Source: Vicinamibacterales bacterium
GTDB taxonomy: Bacteria; Acidobacteriota; Vicinamibacteria; Vicinamibacterales; 2-12-FULL-66-21
Direction: 5' to 3'
Length of the DNA stretch: 64,000 nucleotides
NCBI GenBank assembly: GCA_035699745.1
Contig: DASSPH010000005.1
Span: 58,483-122,482 of the forward strand
Position 1 is the stretch's first letter; each line of letters opens with the position of its first letter. The notes beneath the pieces were generated by a model. It was not told where the DNA came from, ran no database searches, and saw nothing but the letters and a program-made list of their open reading frames with translations. Position numbers and translations under genes: made by a program. Shown in pieces: positions 32,101 to 41,300 of the stretch.

Positions 32101-32398
32101 GTCCGGCTTCGTGCAGAACAACGGCGCCGCCGTGCCGAACGGGACGATGTACACGGTGCGCAGCGCGCCGCAGGACGGCTCGGCCCTCGTGCAATACGGA
32201 ACGATTCTGACGGCCGACGCGGATCCGTCGACGGAAGGCATTCAGGTGCAGGTGACCAACGGCGCCGCCACGTTCGAGATCGAGTTCAACAGCCCGTTCG
32301 GCGCCTACGCGCCGGCGCGGGCGATCATCTATTCGACGAAGGGTACGGCGTTCGGCGAAACACTCCTCGCGGCGCCGGCGGCGGGAGGTGGCCTGTGA
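17117..32398 (+). CDS. Giant secreted multidomain protein with cysteine-paired repeats and PKD domains
   Basis: Protein of 5,093 residues with a signal peptide ending near RADAAGA. Approximate order: 132-960, eleven two-cysteine repeats; 961-1048, Ig-like; 1049-1482, five PKD domains (GGPYSGEAG...SSDPDGD...W.FGDG); 1484-1770, three Ig-like domains; 1772-1855, one carboxypeptidase-regulatory-like domain; 2342-2452 and 3028-3145, SbsA-like Ig domains; 3149-3558, a beta-propeller-like region with LVIVD-type strands; 3559-3965, a helix-rich unassigned segment; 3966-4090, CARDB-like; 4345-4780, an amphipathic beta region; then a beta-rich end. No sorting signal is visible at the C-terminus. Start is the TTG at 17117 after a weak AGGA site, 103 bases after the CHAT gene. 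A surface or adhesive role is likely by architecture; the partner is unknown. Confidence 0.92.
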   Translation: MQSTGFIFRLRRGAVLALAAILFAAARADAAGATVFGPRTFTRATGTPVVERVSFPAPPGSYIVRIESIGTASAVVAVNGQDIAIPSQFTPSVKLLLRPVTLVADNTLSVELASEPGSRLRISIVKDESQQPKIVAAISPLPNAAGWSRADTTVSFTCTAAAPYPGTPPPAIASCTAPVKLTTEGARQAISGTAIDSRGNTVTITVTLNLDKTAPSIAPAIAPAPNTAGWHQTAPTVSFACGDTLSGLASCTPPQVVSQDGAGIVIPGKAVDIAGNEAINAATLNVDRIPPTIAAQLSAPVPPGGWFNAPVTITFVCADTGSGAADCPPAVTVSTDAVNRAIAGTVADRAGNAASVTQIVNVDVTAPQLVARVQPAAGPGGWHRGDVTVTFECTDAASGVLDCPQPRTIAAEGKEQSVSADVRDKAGNTGTASVLVSIDRSKPSIAASIEPAANADGWHNAPVTVTFTCGDALAGIATCPSPITVTADGAGQTISGTAVDNAGNSETAAVTLNVDLTPPSIAGTATAAGVSNGDVTVHFECSDTGSGIALCPPDQIVTTEGMNQTIVGTARDKAGNTAVATVVVSLDRTKPGIAAATAPAANAHGWHKTDVDITFTCSDSGSGVAQCPAPVHVDTEGAGQAFSGQARDNAGNAASVTTTINVDKTAPSIVAAASATGWTSGDVTVTFTCSDALSGIAGCPDPVVVSSGGAREISGTAIDKAGNLASASVQVMIDRTAPSVVAAPDRAANANGWYNAPVTVGFTCNDAESGVASCPAPVQLTAEGAAVDAGGTAADHAGNQAAASLVLRIDRTAPTIQAVTSPAPNHTVVVTFTCDDGLSGIDVCPAPQTVSGDGAHKVHAETIDRAGNQAAIDVDVAIDVVPPVVAAAATPPANAAGWHRTPVTVTFQCSDAGSGVAECPAPRLVDSDGAGQIVSGTAADKSGNTATASLTINLDRGAPALSVSSPADGAIVAVAAQRITGSAIDTLSGLQSITCAGTAASLGQAGFTCDVSLAAGPNALAIVATDKAGNSVTQTLHITLSGNHPPTAGPGGPYKGQTGQTVTFSGADSNDPDGDPLTYAWNFGDGSTGSGIQATHTYSEPGTFTVTLTVTDSNKTSGSATTTAVIARPNRAPTAAAGGPYSGDAGATIAFSASGSSDPDGDSLTYAWTFSDGGTATGVNPRRTYQTAGTFSATVTVSDGRGGSASATASITITAANRSPQAQIGGPYSSEAGTSISFSAAASSDPDGDALTYAWTFGDGTTAAGAAPSHAYGAAGTFTATVTVSDGRGGSSSASTLVAVTAANRAPSANAGGPYTAKVGESIAFNASASSDPDGDVLTFSWTFGDGRSRTGAQPSYAYDAAGTFTATVTVSDGHGGSNAASVPVTITTSTPGANRPPVAHAGGPYSGEADLPVTFNGSLSSDPDGDALVYAWSFSDGATATGKQVAHVFTTAQSHTATLTVTDVHQASAQATVTVPVSPRLDRAPPVAWVHAPREVLPGTDVTISATASDDVGVASVRIEVDGAGGVDLPSAPYQRTVRIPDVAAPGGTIVARAIARDAAGNAGSASVTMTIASQPDATPPTVSLSHAAETSPGAVLRLVAQAQDAVGVARVTFFINGAAAGIDEAAPYEFTYQVPANTPPGTTIAVAADAYDFAGNKGRAQGSVPVTGNEDTTPPALTFTAPAQVLAGTSIALNATATDAKGIAAVVFLVDGAVVATITMPPYQAAFSVPAGLPAGAHLALEARASDLSGLESVSSKDALVVPADAGAGLITGEVFDDTTGLPLSGVAVTLAAEGSAPAAATNTDDRGRFALTAPGGAAVVQIARAGWTGVERAVAVTAGSVTEIFDARLTPLNEAVNVTPVLGGTLRAGTASLTVPAGALAAATPMSLTRVGVHALHGLTPLGWAPLASYVASPAIQFAQPATLDIPLPAGLAAGAKLTLARWDPAATAWRAVAIHDVAAGETSAAAAVEVAGAYAWLRADTQPSAPPQPAAGELVTGVAPVAIGAAALATVTPQPKVIFYQPGVRSDVETRLTPGTPLPSGTPLQARITEQYQFRNDTIVQPESSVQDFAFFQSGAALMAAYPVTPSLTFEAATLKTGTISVEAITPKAAGGSAVVGAGGGHAETASGEAIDVAPESTSGTLAVQIDALAAASLGVAIPGGLTFVGGAAVTLAGGSLIAPASLSVPTPAGLDAQSQILLLKLVEIGGTTEYVLVGLGSVSGERVVSSFVLPKNKTPFEGVLSGGRYVFARAAAPLGFAAGQVIGADNAVLAGARVAVNDLKVIAISRPSGYIAAGKVGPLTVTALDLARSDAASVTGQLATAGDELAIDVRIVPQPLRVASIQPASGARNVPLSSPVTVVFSKPVDPASLTGANAGRLSLTSPAGPIAGTISLSAANTVVTFWPAALLDSNVTYTFTVAKEASDAAGRQMTAPATITFTAINTAPPPLPPAGSVTATIPAGGVTTVRGTQGTAGAHDTVWIENLTTGAVAPVLLDPNGGFEVNVAASRRDRLRLRIVGASGIETVYALPLFSQTNGDGSVTAAVEAEGGRVEGPNGTFVEMKPGTFPDGALVTIRSIVEAAFPVQMDTEQKKVFGYAGGVQVDFNGAAPAKYVNVGVAAAPGDAAADQWIVGQVVNAGGVQSLSVVDTAKLIDGRVRTSSPPCPGVTAAGVYGFYKSASTVGLNYALMSSSQYGGLRVDVTIPFMTSAFVFPFAAFSYDVPMPICFPVLSGRVTVVPNTQTVQIERGVLAPADREIAVRNALAGTEAHFARNILEMKFTVAGAAGDEIQVLLQAADGSRTPAPAVSVVADANDKLIVAIDADAVTMAIARVVVKNTTRSTETQFGAEQMRISLPVTGAADDLYIVSAIDDTGAARTLEKGTQWTLLSPNGPGNLLARAVEGTIDPTMAEILAYNASHPQNPLPLSRARTKVELINESRTPALVMEIPAARIVNGGFRFAFDGLMSDTFAIRVSYESAPQDYQRIPNFRIEVRNPITGRVVKTLTTQAPPRDEPLNLGTITDDEQAPMLIGSPARLDRFDPASPLTFTFSETMSPDSIKAAAVVERVRTVNGSSVRERVRGTWRVYDNGRTATFVPESALGIGEEYSVTFYGNDALNTTGQTVRDASGNAIATTRLAIRTFTPKLVSTLSVGRDGRLLEPIRHVTFTRKPVDGTLRTFLFATTESRTGYKLLSIDATNAEQPAEQQSAFGGQGKKRVTLVPDVGRNGNGAINYREPIQAGACGAGTQFAGDLAITTSSVVEYSYLSFFDVTRPDAPCLIGNKLLNATPDFLNDFTRPGTVHQMGFAEGVAWIRHSTGLAAYAAVREVGIMAADVGKNLPEPVPQQRLKEGIYPGDYWDVISVEDRLVAAERSAQRIDILDPNLAPLASVDLSDAPRRLLFAPAYGSDDDEDGIITPAEQRDLLFVAGTRSIQIVDLTHRTAPAVIGQILMKGTVRDLDFDPVKRRLFAGGTLDNAAGPGDGFFIIDVSKPLAAPIDADSDGWDDRVVYTRRYPQTMNGFRVDHERGLAYIPTYPDDSPSASAGPGRLDILAIYDNCCDLGIDFTRVPVAERPRGDRTSLLAKEKEALQTGIAAGLAKAAADCALPVQAISMIEQGSGACLWRGDCGSNYQPGVSDHDFEVFIPAAHAAAGACTVKALTDVFIDPRTSEPRPIAVGDGSRIAFEDITFFPVARELFETARFDVKPPSSGGSDAVGDMGLGRRSLLLKWLLEGAYVTGVPGFTLEGRSLDLILNDLKRVTGIPALEGYEWSNLQEYALAKSKAFVRVVGASNQDSGFHDLFVKQMHDAGKAGIRAAMARMVASPQANRILLDVTRDGYSRNACLAVVATIVYPDNWKEKPCTSFEEYIASAAARTLRGSTPVPLFSRDEVVNQIARFYKVKADLERIVTDGQADAFAATVAQFIARGKTETLPVYNQTIAGDPDSAQRTANLSQAQLNVQKALTSAKLALSPRVYNRGFRAGQNVRIGMYKSDAPGSGSLEKEIRQDVPGGDDRTISWERNSDGSLVLANGQAVPVFSLKVDQTAGFNQAHGVSFVIDLPDKSVKESNRQNNLGGFFYYVVDRLQPQGPATPARPHVPLPGGSLLDPDAACLAGAELSMSQVVTLDGAPLGGDATVAFGETLTITLTAQNLSSEPAQDVVVCSNITNQCYNLGLIGAGQSASKVVTFTAPSKGLIIDGAATVYTPSSGVIEGSTTRVVVGCENYAIVPLPYNPETSEVQMGGSAYRYYRIVNKRTGAPIANATVAAEVAGTFGSTFQRRSFTFTTGTLGEIQTGAETGLKLTPDSSWLSLIVGAEYDVTITSVNGVAPACTVPEKFTLTVKPRDYTLAYSRGTEIKGSAGLMFSVEGGVEAGTEIEKEVNGTAGDTSLSISQSFQTSGKFGVEFSLFKLKAGLGVGQVSGGAKVGTSDRAYAGKGVKLSFPYPLDEDKSCAIANLTLSGMFQVHPIFTKLIDLARTRPCADLTRYVTSTSTEFGHEANESAGVKLNFGRPAPGFGDADKEIGVDFGVSAANGFSIGAKNAFGYALSDAGALTVKSTTESYTLKGGIDFSAGLSLMPQDRPEEEGEKDKAGEAEVSFFKKSLDVNTSFSGNTSYSVAFTTDLSKLRDGLKPNSISIGYSGPKRWGWKRDLAGAETNLGNGFTGSYSYSLETPELVDKAIENLANLDTIHKASARTNMANQRLGLTPTLLNQELGTFSQVFYDTPIPYTVSREKGSGFTVPFGLEGEALGLKLGFGIDFKSESKVGWTREKGIRFRGRNIPLESYGDTEPAPADFGLWDTIRQTWKALLTSFATDFSDVQARIVRGAEQFVKLQSQFTATMMIDSTRLPDGTDVRLLSWRFTPATVPAKDYRYMPADSAGAADAPHYGIGGFHQFAPDGLDLGGPTSLVIDYHDQDVAGLDESTFAIYAWNSETGDWDHIGGTVDTAANTVTTTVTKFRLYTIGAAMPARAVTLAASGGGLIGGQESGKRRFTVTASGFVQNNGAAVPNGTMYTVRSAPQDGSALVQYGTILTADADPSTEGIQVQVTNGAATFEIEFNSPFGAYAPARAIIYSTKGTAFGETLLAAPAAGGGL
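17510..19995 (+). repeat. Eleven tandem two-cysteine Ig-like repeats (coding)
   Basis: Within the first giant protein, eleven repeats of about 70-76 residues follow each other without linkers. Consensus features: an NAAGWH-type start, PVTVTFTCSDALSGIA with the first cysteine, CPAPVTV with the second cysteine eight to eleven residues later, then GTAVDKAGNTATASVTVNIDKTAPSI leading into the next unit. Every unit keeps both cysteines, though the first has a longer loop between them. The repeat resembles OmpL47/HYR-type Ig-like folds. Protein identity is high, but codons differ between units, so this is an old array, not a recent expansion. Confidence 0.9.
20260..21560 (+). repeat. Five tandem PKD domains (coding)
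   Basis: Residues about 1049-1482 of the first giant protein form five PKD domains of roughly 87 residues. Each has the GGPY start, a SSDPDGD turn, an AWTFGDG or closely related loop and a GTFTATVTVSDG strand. Extracellular PKD arrays typically act as spacers or bind proteins and polysaccharides. The middle three copies are very alike, even in DNA around the GACGGACGCGGCGG-type strand, suggesting later duplication than the preceding cysteine repeats. Confidence 0.92.
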
Positions 32399-35300
32399 CG
32401 CGCCTCACCTGCCGTTCGCTTCGGATCCTCGCGGCGTCGCTCCCGATCGTGGTGATGCTGGCGAGCGGCGCGGCGCTGCACGCCCAGGGCTCCGCGCCGC
32501 AGCGCGTCCTCGGCCGCGAGGACATCACGCTGTATGGCATCGGCCTGAAGGTCGAACCGGGGTATCAGACGATCCCGAGGAACATCGCGACGATCGTCAG
32601 CACCTTCCTGCAGGCGCCGACGCTGCCCGCGGGCCTGCCCCCCTTCGCGCCCGACGCGGAAGTCGTCGCCACGCTGCGCGGGCCGAGCCTGCAGGCGCCG
32701 CTCGAGCTGCGCGTCAAGCCGAACACGCCGTTCAATATTCCGCCGCTGACGGTCGCCGGCGCTCACCTGCTCGAGAACATCCGGCTGATCAGCGGCGGTG
32801 AGGTGCTGCTCCGCGCGACGCCGGGACACGTCACCATCGACGTCATCGAGAAACTGCTCGTCACCCAGGTGACGGCAAAGGCGCTGACCGCCGCCGAAGT
32901 CCGCGCCGCGGGCATCGTGTTCGATCCGTCGAACTTCCAGGCCTACAACTTCTCGGCGGCGTTCGCGATCGCCGATCAGCCCATCCAGCTCAACTTCCCG
33001 GTGGTGCTGCCGCGGCTCGACCCCGTCACCGACAGCGGCTCGTCCACGACGACGATTCCCACGATCGCCGGCGCGTCGCTGCCGACGCTGGCCACCATCA
33101 TTCCCGACACGCTGAAGCTGCAGCGGCAGATCCCCAATCTCAGCGTCGTGGGATTCACGCTGAAGGTCCCGACCCTCAGCGGGCAGAACTTCGTCGTCCC
33201 GCCGATTCCAGGCGTGGTGGTGATCCCGGGCGACATCGGGTTCCTGAATCAGTACTTCAGCGTTCTGCTGATGGTCGGCAACGTCGCGCCGTCGGGCTCG
33301 AACCTCGTGGTCACGAACCTGAAAGCGGAGATCGTCCTGCCGCCCGACAGCAACGGCGCGGCGAACAGCCCATACGCGCCGCTGGCGATGGCGAAGACGG
33401 CATATGGCGAATCGCCGCGGATTCAAGCCATCGCGCAGCCGGGAGCCGACGGCAAGGTGGGCACCGCCGATGACATCCCAAGCCTCGGTCCGGGCGAGAG
33501 CGGCAACGCCGAGTACCTCGTCGAGGGCCGGCGCGAGGGCAGCCACGTCGTCGAGATGCACATCACCGGAACCCTGAACGGCCTGCCGGTCGGCCCGGTC
33601 AGCATCACCGGGCGCGCCGCCGGTGCGGTGCTGGTGCGGAACCCGAACTTCACGCTGACGTTCACGCATCCGGACGTCGTCACGGCCGGCGAGCCCTACA
33701 CGCTCGACGTCACCGTCTCGAACACGTCGGCCGCGCCGGCGAACTTGGTGAGCGTCAACCTCTATCCCCGCAACATCAGCGGTGCGACGGTCGTGGGGGA
33801 TGCGTCGAGAACCGTCGAGACGATCGCGCCCGGCGATTCGGCGACGCTCACGTTCAATCTGATCGCAAAGAGGAGCGGCAAGGTGACCGCGGCGACGCTG
33901 GACTCGGGCGACAACGTCGCCGGCCGGTTCTCGCTGAAAGCGGCAGTCGGCGAGCTGGGTGTCCCGCTGTCGCCGGATTCGCTGGTGCTCCCGAAGGAGG
34001 CCAACGGGCTGCGCCTGCCCGGCGACAATCCGGACGATCTGAAGCAGGCGGCGCTCGGGCTGCTCGGCAAGGCGCACGCGGTCGCGACCGCGCCGGCGGC
34101 GGCGCTGCCGTCCGACGTGCGCCGCTTCTCGAAGAAGATCGTCATCGATCGCGCGATTCAGGTCGCCGAAGCCGGCCTCCGCGTCTCGATCGGCGAGCCG
34201 CTGCCGACGAGCGCATCCCAGTTGCTGATGGATTTCATGGGCAGCGACGTCTCGCGGCTCGCGTCCCTGTATCCCAAGCCGTCCGATCAGGCGTTCGAGC
34301 GCGACAACTTCGAGGGCTTCGACGAGCTGCGGCGCAGATCGATCCGCGGCGACCAGTTCGCCGCCGCGGTGGGCCGCGCCGTCGCCCCGTCGCTCGCGTC
34401 GAAGGGCACGCAGCAGTTCCACTACGACCTCGCGCAGGCGTGGACCTACCGTCCGGGTCACGTCTCCATCCTCGTGTCCGGCAACGGCCAGCCGCTGCCC
34501 GCGCGCTTCAGCGTCACCGACGCGCAGAACCGCCGCCTGGGCGCCGCGGCCGCGGACGGCAAGATCCTGAAGGAGATCCCCTTCAGCGACGTCGTCGACT
34601 TCACCAACGCCTCGGGCGCGACGATCGCGCGCCTGCTGATCGTCGCGGCGCCGGAGCCCGGCACGTTCCAGATCGCCGCCGCTGCCGGCGCCGGCGCTCC
34701 CGGCAGCGCCGGCTACACCGTCAGCGTGGTGTCGCCGGCGGCGGGCGGCAGCCTCCGCCAGGTGACGACGCCGATGCTGGCGTTCCCGCAGCGTCCGGCG
34801 ACGATCGGTACGACGGGCGACCCCTTCATCTTCACGTTCGCCGACACCGGCGGCGAGATCGTCTCCACCACCACCGCGACCCCGGTCGCCGATCCGGGTC
34901 CCACCGTGCTGGCGGTCATCCAGCAGGCGCAGGCAGACGTGCTGCGCTGCGATCTCGAGGATCCCGGAATACCTGCGGGCCGCGTCGTCGCCGTGCTGTT
35001 CTCCGAGGAAGTGACGGCCGCAAGCGTCCAGGATCGTCTCGCCTCGGCCGACATCACCAACTACGCCGTGGACGGCAACCGCGTGGTCGGCGTCGCGCTG
35101 CAGCCGGGCCGCCGCATCGCGTTCCTCGCGCTGCGCGATCCATTCGGGCCCTTCGTCACGCGCACGATCACGATCTCCAATGTGAAAGACCTGCGCGGCA
35201 ACGAGATGCTCCCGTGGAGCGGAGCGATGCAGGCGACCGTCGGCATCGACGCCGGCCTGGTGTCGGGCCGCGTGCTGAATGCCGACGGAACGCCCGTGCC

Positions 35301-38300
35301 GTTCGCCAACGTCCGGCTGTTCGCGCTGCTGGCGTGCGACGTCGAGCCGCGGTGGGTGGGAATCAGCTCGAAGTCGGCCGACGCGAGCGGCAGGTACCAG
35401 TTCGACTACGTCACCAGGCTGCCGGAGCGCATCCTCGCCGTCAACCTCGAGACCGGCGAGCTGCGCAACGTGCGGTTCAACGTGCAGCGCGACGGCCAGC
35501 AGCTGAACGTCGACATCGTGTTCCTCGGGCGCGGCACGTTCACCGGAACGACGTTCGACGAGCGTGGACGTCCGCTCGCCGGCACCGCGGTCCGCGTCTC
35601 GAGCCTGACGGACGGGTCCCAGTACGGCGCCACCACCGACGCGGCCGGCCGGTTCACGATTCCCGGCGTGCCTGTCGGCAATTTCTTCGTCGAGACCGTC
35701 AACGTCGCCGCCCACGCCGAGTTTTCGTTCAGCGAGTACATGCCCGGCGCGTCGATGACGGTAACCCGCGACATCACGCTCCTCGACGTCGCGAGGCGCG
35801 ACGTCACCGTCAAGTTCGGCGCCTTGTCGGGCCACGTGCTGCGGGCGAACGGGCTCACGCCGGTCGCCGGCGTGCCGGTCATCGTCTATTACCAGCACCT
35901 CAGTCAACCCGGCGTGGCCTGTCCGGGAACGCCCGCGCCGCCCGAATGCGCCATCGCGATGATGACGTCGGACGGCCAGGGAGGCTTCGCCTTCCCGAAG
36001 CTGACCGCCGGAGAGCTCCGGATTCACACCTTCGATCAGGGCGCGTTCGCCGAGGGACAGGCGCGCGTCGTGCTCGCGGCGGACGGCGTCCTCGAGGCCA
36101 ACGTCCTGCTCGCGAGCGGCCTCGGGACGGTGCAGGGCATCGTGCTCGACGCGGCACAGAACCCGGTCGCCGGCGCCCGCGTCGGCGGCGGGCTCAGCCT
36201 GACGACGACGGGGCCCGATGGGACGTTCACGCTGACCGACGTGCCCGTCGGACGCGCGCTGATCGTCGCGGTGAGCGACGCGCTCGGCTCGCGCGGCGAG
36301 ACGTTCGTCGACATCGTGCGGGCCGGACAGGTGGTGAACGCGACGATCGCGCTGGCGCCCGTCGGCTCGGTGGCCGGCGTCGTCGTGCAGGCCGACGGCG
36401 TCACGCCGGTGGCGAACGTGGACGTGTACGTGTTCAAGCGCGACAGCGGCGGCATCGCGGTGGTGGGGACCGCGAAGACGACCGCGAGCGGCGGCTTCAG
36501 CATTCCGTCGATCCCCGCCGGCACGTACTCCGTGTCGGCGTTCAGCGCCGGCTTCGCCGACGGCAACATCGTCCCGGCGACGATCAAGTTCCAGGGGCAG
36601 ACGCTCCGCACGGCGATCCGCTTCCGCGGCGCCGGCGGCAGGATCACCGGCAAGGTGCTGGATGACGACGGCGTGACGCCGCTGAAGGCGCGCGTCGCCG
36701 TCTCCGGCGATCAGGTCGTGATTGCCGGCGGCAAGGTCGGCGTGGAATTCCAGCGCGTGAACTACTTCCGCGTCGTGGACACCGACTTCACGACCGGCGC
36801 GTTCACCTTCACCAACCTGCTGGTCGGGCCGGTGACGGTCAGCGCGATCGGGCAGTTCAGTCCGGACCCGGTCGCCGCCGACACCATCATCCCGGCGCCG
36901 AACGCCGCGGTGACGCTCGATCTGAAGCTGCAGGCCACGTCACAGATCAAGGGTGTCGTGCTGCTGCCCAACGGCGTGCAGCCGGCCGGCGCGAACGTCG
37001 TGGTCAAGTACAAGTCGAACGCGTTCAAGGTGATTTGCAGCGCGGGCGGCGGCGAGGAGACCTGCGAGTCCATTCCACAGGGCATCCAGGAGGAGACCGT
37101 CGTCACCGATGCGCAGGGGCGCTTCTGGCTGCCGGTGGTGAACGCCGGCACCTTCACGTTGACGGTCGAGGATCCGGCGTCCGGCAGGGTCGGCACCATC
37201 CAGGGGAACGTGAAGCCAGGCGAGATCGCGAACCTCTCGGTGCGGCTGTTCGGCGTCGGCGAAGTGACCGTGAAGGTGCTGGGCAGCAACGGCACCTCGC
37301 CGATTCCGGGGGCGCACGTCGAGATCGAGCAGCTCGGCTATCCACAGAAGCGGCTCACCTTCACCGCGGACAACACCGGCACGGTGCTGCTGGCGGGCGG
37401 CGACGCGCTGGCGGAAGGGGGCTTCGTCATCAAGGCCACCAATCCGGCGAACGGCTTCTCCGGACGCGCGCGCGGGAGAGTTGCCGCGGATGGCGAGCAG
37501 GTGCTCGTGAAAGTGTTCCTGTTCGACGCCGCGGGCACGGTCGCGGGAAAGGTGTTCGCGCCGAACGGCTACACGCCGGTGGCGAACGCGGAAGTGATCG
37601 TCAGCGGGGCGCAGGGGCCGCTGGCCTACAGCGTGACCGGCGCCGATGGGCAGTACAGCGTCGGGACCGTGCCGGTGGGGCCGGTGATGGTGGAAATCTT
37701 CGAGGCCCGCACGGGGCGCCGGGGGAGCGCGTCAGGACGCGTCGACGCCGACGGCCAGCAGGTCACGATCAACGTCGTCGAGGCGGCGATCGGCATGGTC
37801 AAGGGGCAGGTGCTGCACCAGGCCACGCTCGATCCGCTCAAGGGCTGGACGGTTTCGCTGACGCAGCAGTCCGCCTCCGGGCTCAGCCTGCCGCAGCTGC
37901 AGACCACGACGGGCGTCGACGGCGCCTATTCGTTCCCGGGCGCATCGCGCGGCACCTTCACCGTCGCCGCGGCGAACCGCGACGTCGCGGCCGCCGGGAC
38001 GGCGCGCGGCGCGATCGAGCGGGAAGGGCAGGTCGTGGACGTTCCCGTGCTCGTCGACATCGTGCGGCCGCTGACGGGCGGCATCACCGGCACGGTGGTG
38101 AGCGCGGCGGGCGTACCGGCGGCCAACGCCGCACTCGAGTTCTGTCTTCCGAACCGCTGCGGCGAGGGCAACATGCTGCAGCTCACGGCCGGTGCGGACG
38201 GCACCTTCGTCGTGAACGACGTCGCGCTCGGACGTTTCAGCGTCGTGGCCAGGGCACAGGCGTCGGGCGACAGCGGCAGCGCGGTGGGGGAAATCGCGTT

Positions 38301-41300
38301 CGACGGCGACGTGGCGGCGGTGACGGTGGTGATGAGCGGCCTTGCGCAGGTGAGCGGGCAGGTGGTGCGGGCCGACGGATCGCCCGCCGCCAACGTGCAG
38401 GTCTCCTTGAGCGCCTACCCGACGAGCGGCTGCGCGAAGGAATGCCATCAGTCGACGGACGGATCCGGTGGATTCACCTTCCCGAACATTCCGGGGCGCA
38501 CGTTCACGGTGACGGCAATCGACGCCGGCACTGGATTGAAAGGGGTTGCCGGCGGCTCGTTGAATCCCGGCGAGCACAAGACGCTCCACATCGTTCTCGA
38601 GCCCACGGCCATCGTCACCGGCCGCGTGCTGACGTCCGCCGGCCAGCCCGCGCACGGCGCGGTTGCCGAGCTGATTCTGAGCCCGAGCGGCGCCGGCGAG
38701 CGCCGTCTCTATCGCGAGACCGGGCCGGACGGCACGTTCGAGTTCCCGGCGGCGCCGTTCGGGCCGTACCGGCTCGCGGTCACGGATCCGATCGGTCCCG
38801 GCGTCGCCAGCCGCCAAGGCACCATCGTTGGTCCGCTTGCCATCGGCGACGTGGTGCTCGACGAAGCGCCGCCGCAGGTCGCGTCGCTGGTTCCGGGGGC
38901 CGGCTCGCGCGGCGTCGCGCTGGGCTCGAACGTGACCATCACGTTCACCGAGCCGATTCAGCCGGGCACCGTCAACGCCGACACGGTGGTGCTGCTCGGT
39001 CCGGACGGACCGGTGCTCGCGACGCGCGACGTGACCACCAACGACACGGTCGTGGTCGTCAATCCGCTCGCCGATCTGAAGGACGAGACCGTCTACACGG
39101 TACGTGTCAGCAACGTCAAGGACCGCGTGCAGAAGACGATGCCGGCGCCTCATGCGGCGTCGTTCACGACCGTCGACGTGACGCGGCCGACAGTGGCCGC
39201 GTCCAGTCCCGCGGTGTCGGCGAGCGGCGTGTCCATCTACACGCCGATCCGCATCAGGTTCTCCGAGGCGATCGACACCGCGAAGTTCGCCGGCGCCCCG
39301 ATCGCGGTGAGCGGTCCCGCCGGCGCCATCGCCGGGCAGACGGCATTCCTGTTCGGCAACACCGTCCTCGTGTTCACGCCGAACGTGCCCCTCGCCGAAG
39401 ACGCGACGTACCAAGTGGCAGTGAAGAAGGCGACGGATCTCGCTGGACTCGAGCAGGCCGCGGCGCTGACCTATGCGTTCAAGACGACCAGCCGCATTCC
39501 GCCGACGCTCGCCGACCTCGTGGCCGCCAACAACGGCCAGGTCATCGAAGGGGGCATCGGCCGGGTCCTCGCGACGCCGTCGCCCGCCAGCGACGTCCTC
39601 TTCGTCGACTTCTATGTCAACGGCGTTCTGTCGGGGACGGATCGGGGCACGCCCTTCGAGTTCGCGTTCCAGGCGACTCCCGAACTGGGCGCTCCCGGCG
39701 CGTCGGTGAGCGTCACCGCGATCCCCACCGACACGTCGGGGAACCGCGGCGTCGTGCCGCGCACCGTCCAGTTCACGATCGTCGCGGATCAGCCGCCGGC
39801 GATCGCGCTGGCCGTCACCACTCCCACGGGGACGCTGGCCGCGAAGAATGGCGACCTGATCACCGTCGCGGTCCAGGCGAGTGATGACGTCGGCGTCAAG
39901 CAGCTCGGCTATCGCGCCGCGACGGGCAATCCCGTCGACGCGCTCACGAAGTTCTACACGCCGGCGGTGACGGAGAAGGCCGAGACCTTCGCGTTCCACG
40001 TGCCCGCGACGGCGGCTCCTGGCGCGGCCATCGCGGTGCAGGCGTCGGCCATCGACACCAAGGGGCACGTCGTGCAGGCGGCCCCGGTCGAGGTCGTGGT
40101 GATCGACTCGGTTCAGCCGGTGGTGCAGATCACGGGTGCGACGACCGGCGCCACGCTGCGGCCGGGGCAGTCCACTACGGTGCTGGTCACCGCCGACGAT
40201 CTCGGCGGCATCGCCAACGTGACGTTCGTGGCCGGTGGCCTCGTCGTGCGCACGGATTCGCGGACGATCGCGCCGCCGCAGAACGCCGTCGTCACCAGCT
40301 TCACCGTGACGGTGCCCGCCACGGCGAAGCCGGGGCAGACGCTGACGCTCGACGCCCTCGCGACGGATCGCGCCGGCAACGTCGGGACCGCCGCCAGGGT
40401 CATTCTGCCGGTCGCCGACACGCTCGCGCCGACGGCGGCGCTGCACACGTCGACGGGCAGCCAGGCGGTGGCTCCGGGACAGACGGTCACGATCGTCGTC
40501 GACGGCGAAGACGAGGGTCTCCTCGCCGAGCTGCGCCTGTCGGGCGCCGGCGCGATGACGTTCAACGACGCGAAACAGGTCACGCCGCCGGCAGGCAGCG
40601 CCAGCCGCACGTTCGAGCTGAACGTCCCCGGGACGATCGCGATCGGGGCGCAGATTCAGCTCACCGCCACGGCGATCGATCTCAGCGGCAACGTCAGCGC
40701 GCCGGCGACGCTGACACTCACCGCCGTGTCGACGGTCACGCTGACGCTGCCGCCGTCGCAGATCGTGAAGGCCGGCAGGACCGCTGCGGTGACGGCGCAA
40801 CTCGGGCAGCCCGCGCCGGCAAGCGGCGTGCGGATCGATCTGTCGATCGACGATCCGGCGCTCGCGGCCGCGCCGCCGTTCATCACCTTTGCCGCGGGAG
40901 AGACCAGCCGGACGTTCGAGCTGACTGGCCTTGCCGGTGGGACGACCACCCTTCGCGCGCTGTATCAATCGGCGGAACGGGCGAGCATGACCGTCACGGT
41001 GAGCGGCGGCAACGTCACCGGCACCGTGCTCGACTCGCGCCTGAACCCCGTCGCCGGCGCGCAGCTGACCGTCAGCGGCGGCGGCGTCTCCAAGAGCGCC
41101 ACCAGCGCCGCCGACGGCACCTACACGGCCGAGGGGATCCCCGGACCGAACGTCGCGGTGAAGGCGCTCGATCCCGTGACGCGCCTGCGCGGCTACACCA
41201 CCGGCACGATGAACGCGAAGGACGGATCGATCAACCTCTCGGTGGTGTTGATTCCGGCCGCCGCGGTCGAGGGCACGGTGTTCCAGGCCGACGGCACCAC

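Noticed and set aside
24263..32194. Very long open frame on the minus strand (about 2,640 codons) opposite the first giant gene
   Set aside because: It mirrors the codon bias of the high-GC plus-strand gene, has a low-complexity Arg/Asp/Ala composition and no recognisable domain. The plus-strand frame is full of known domains.
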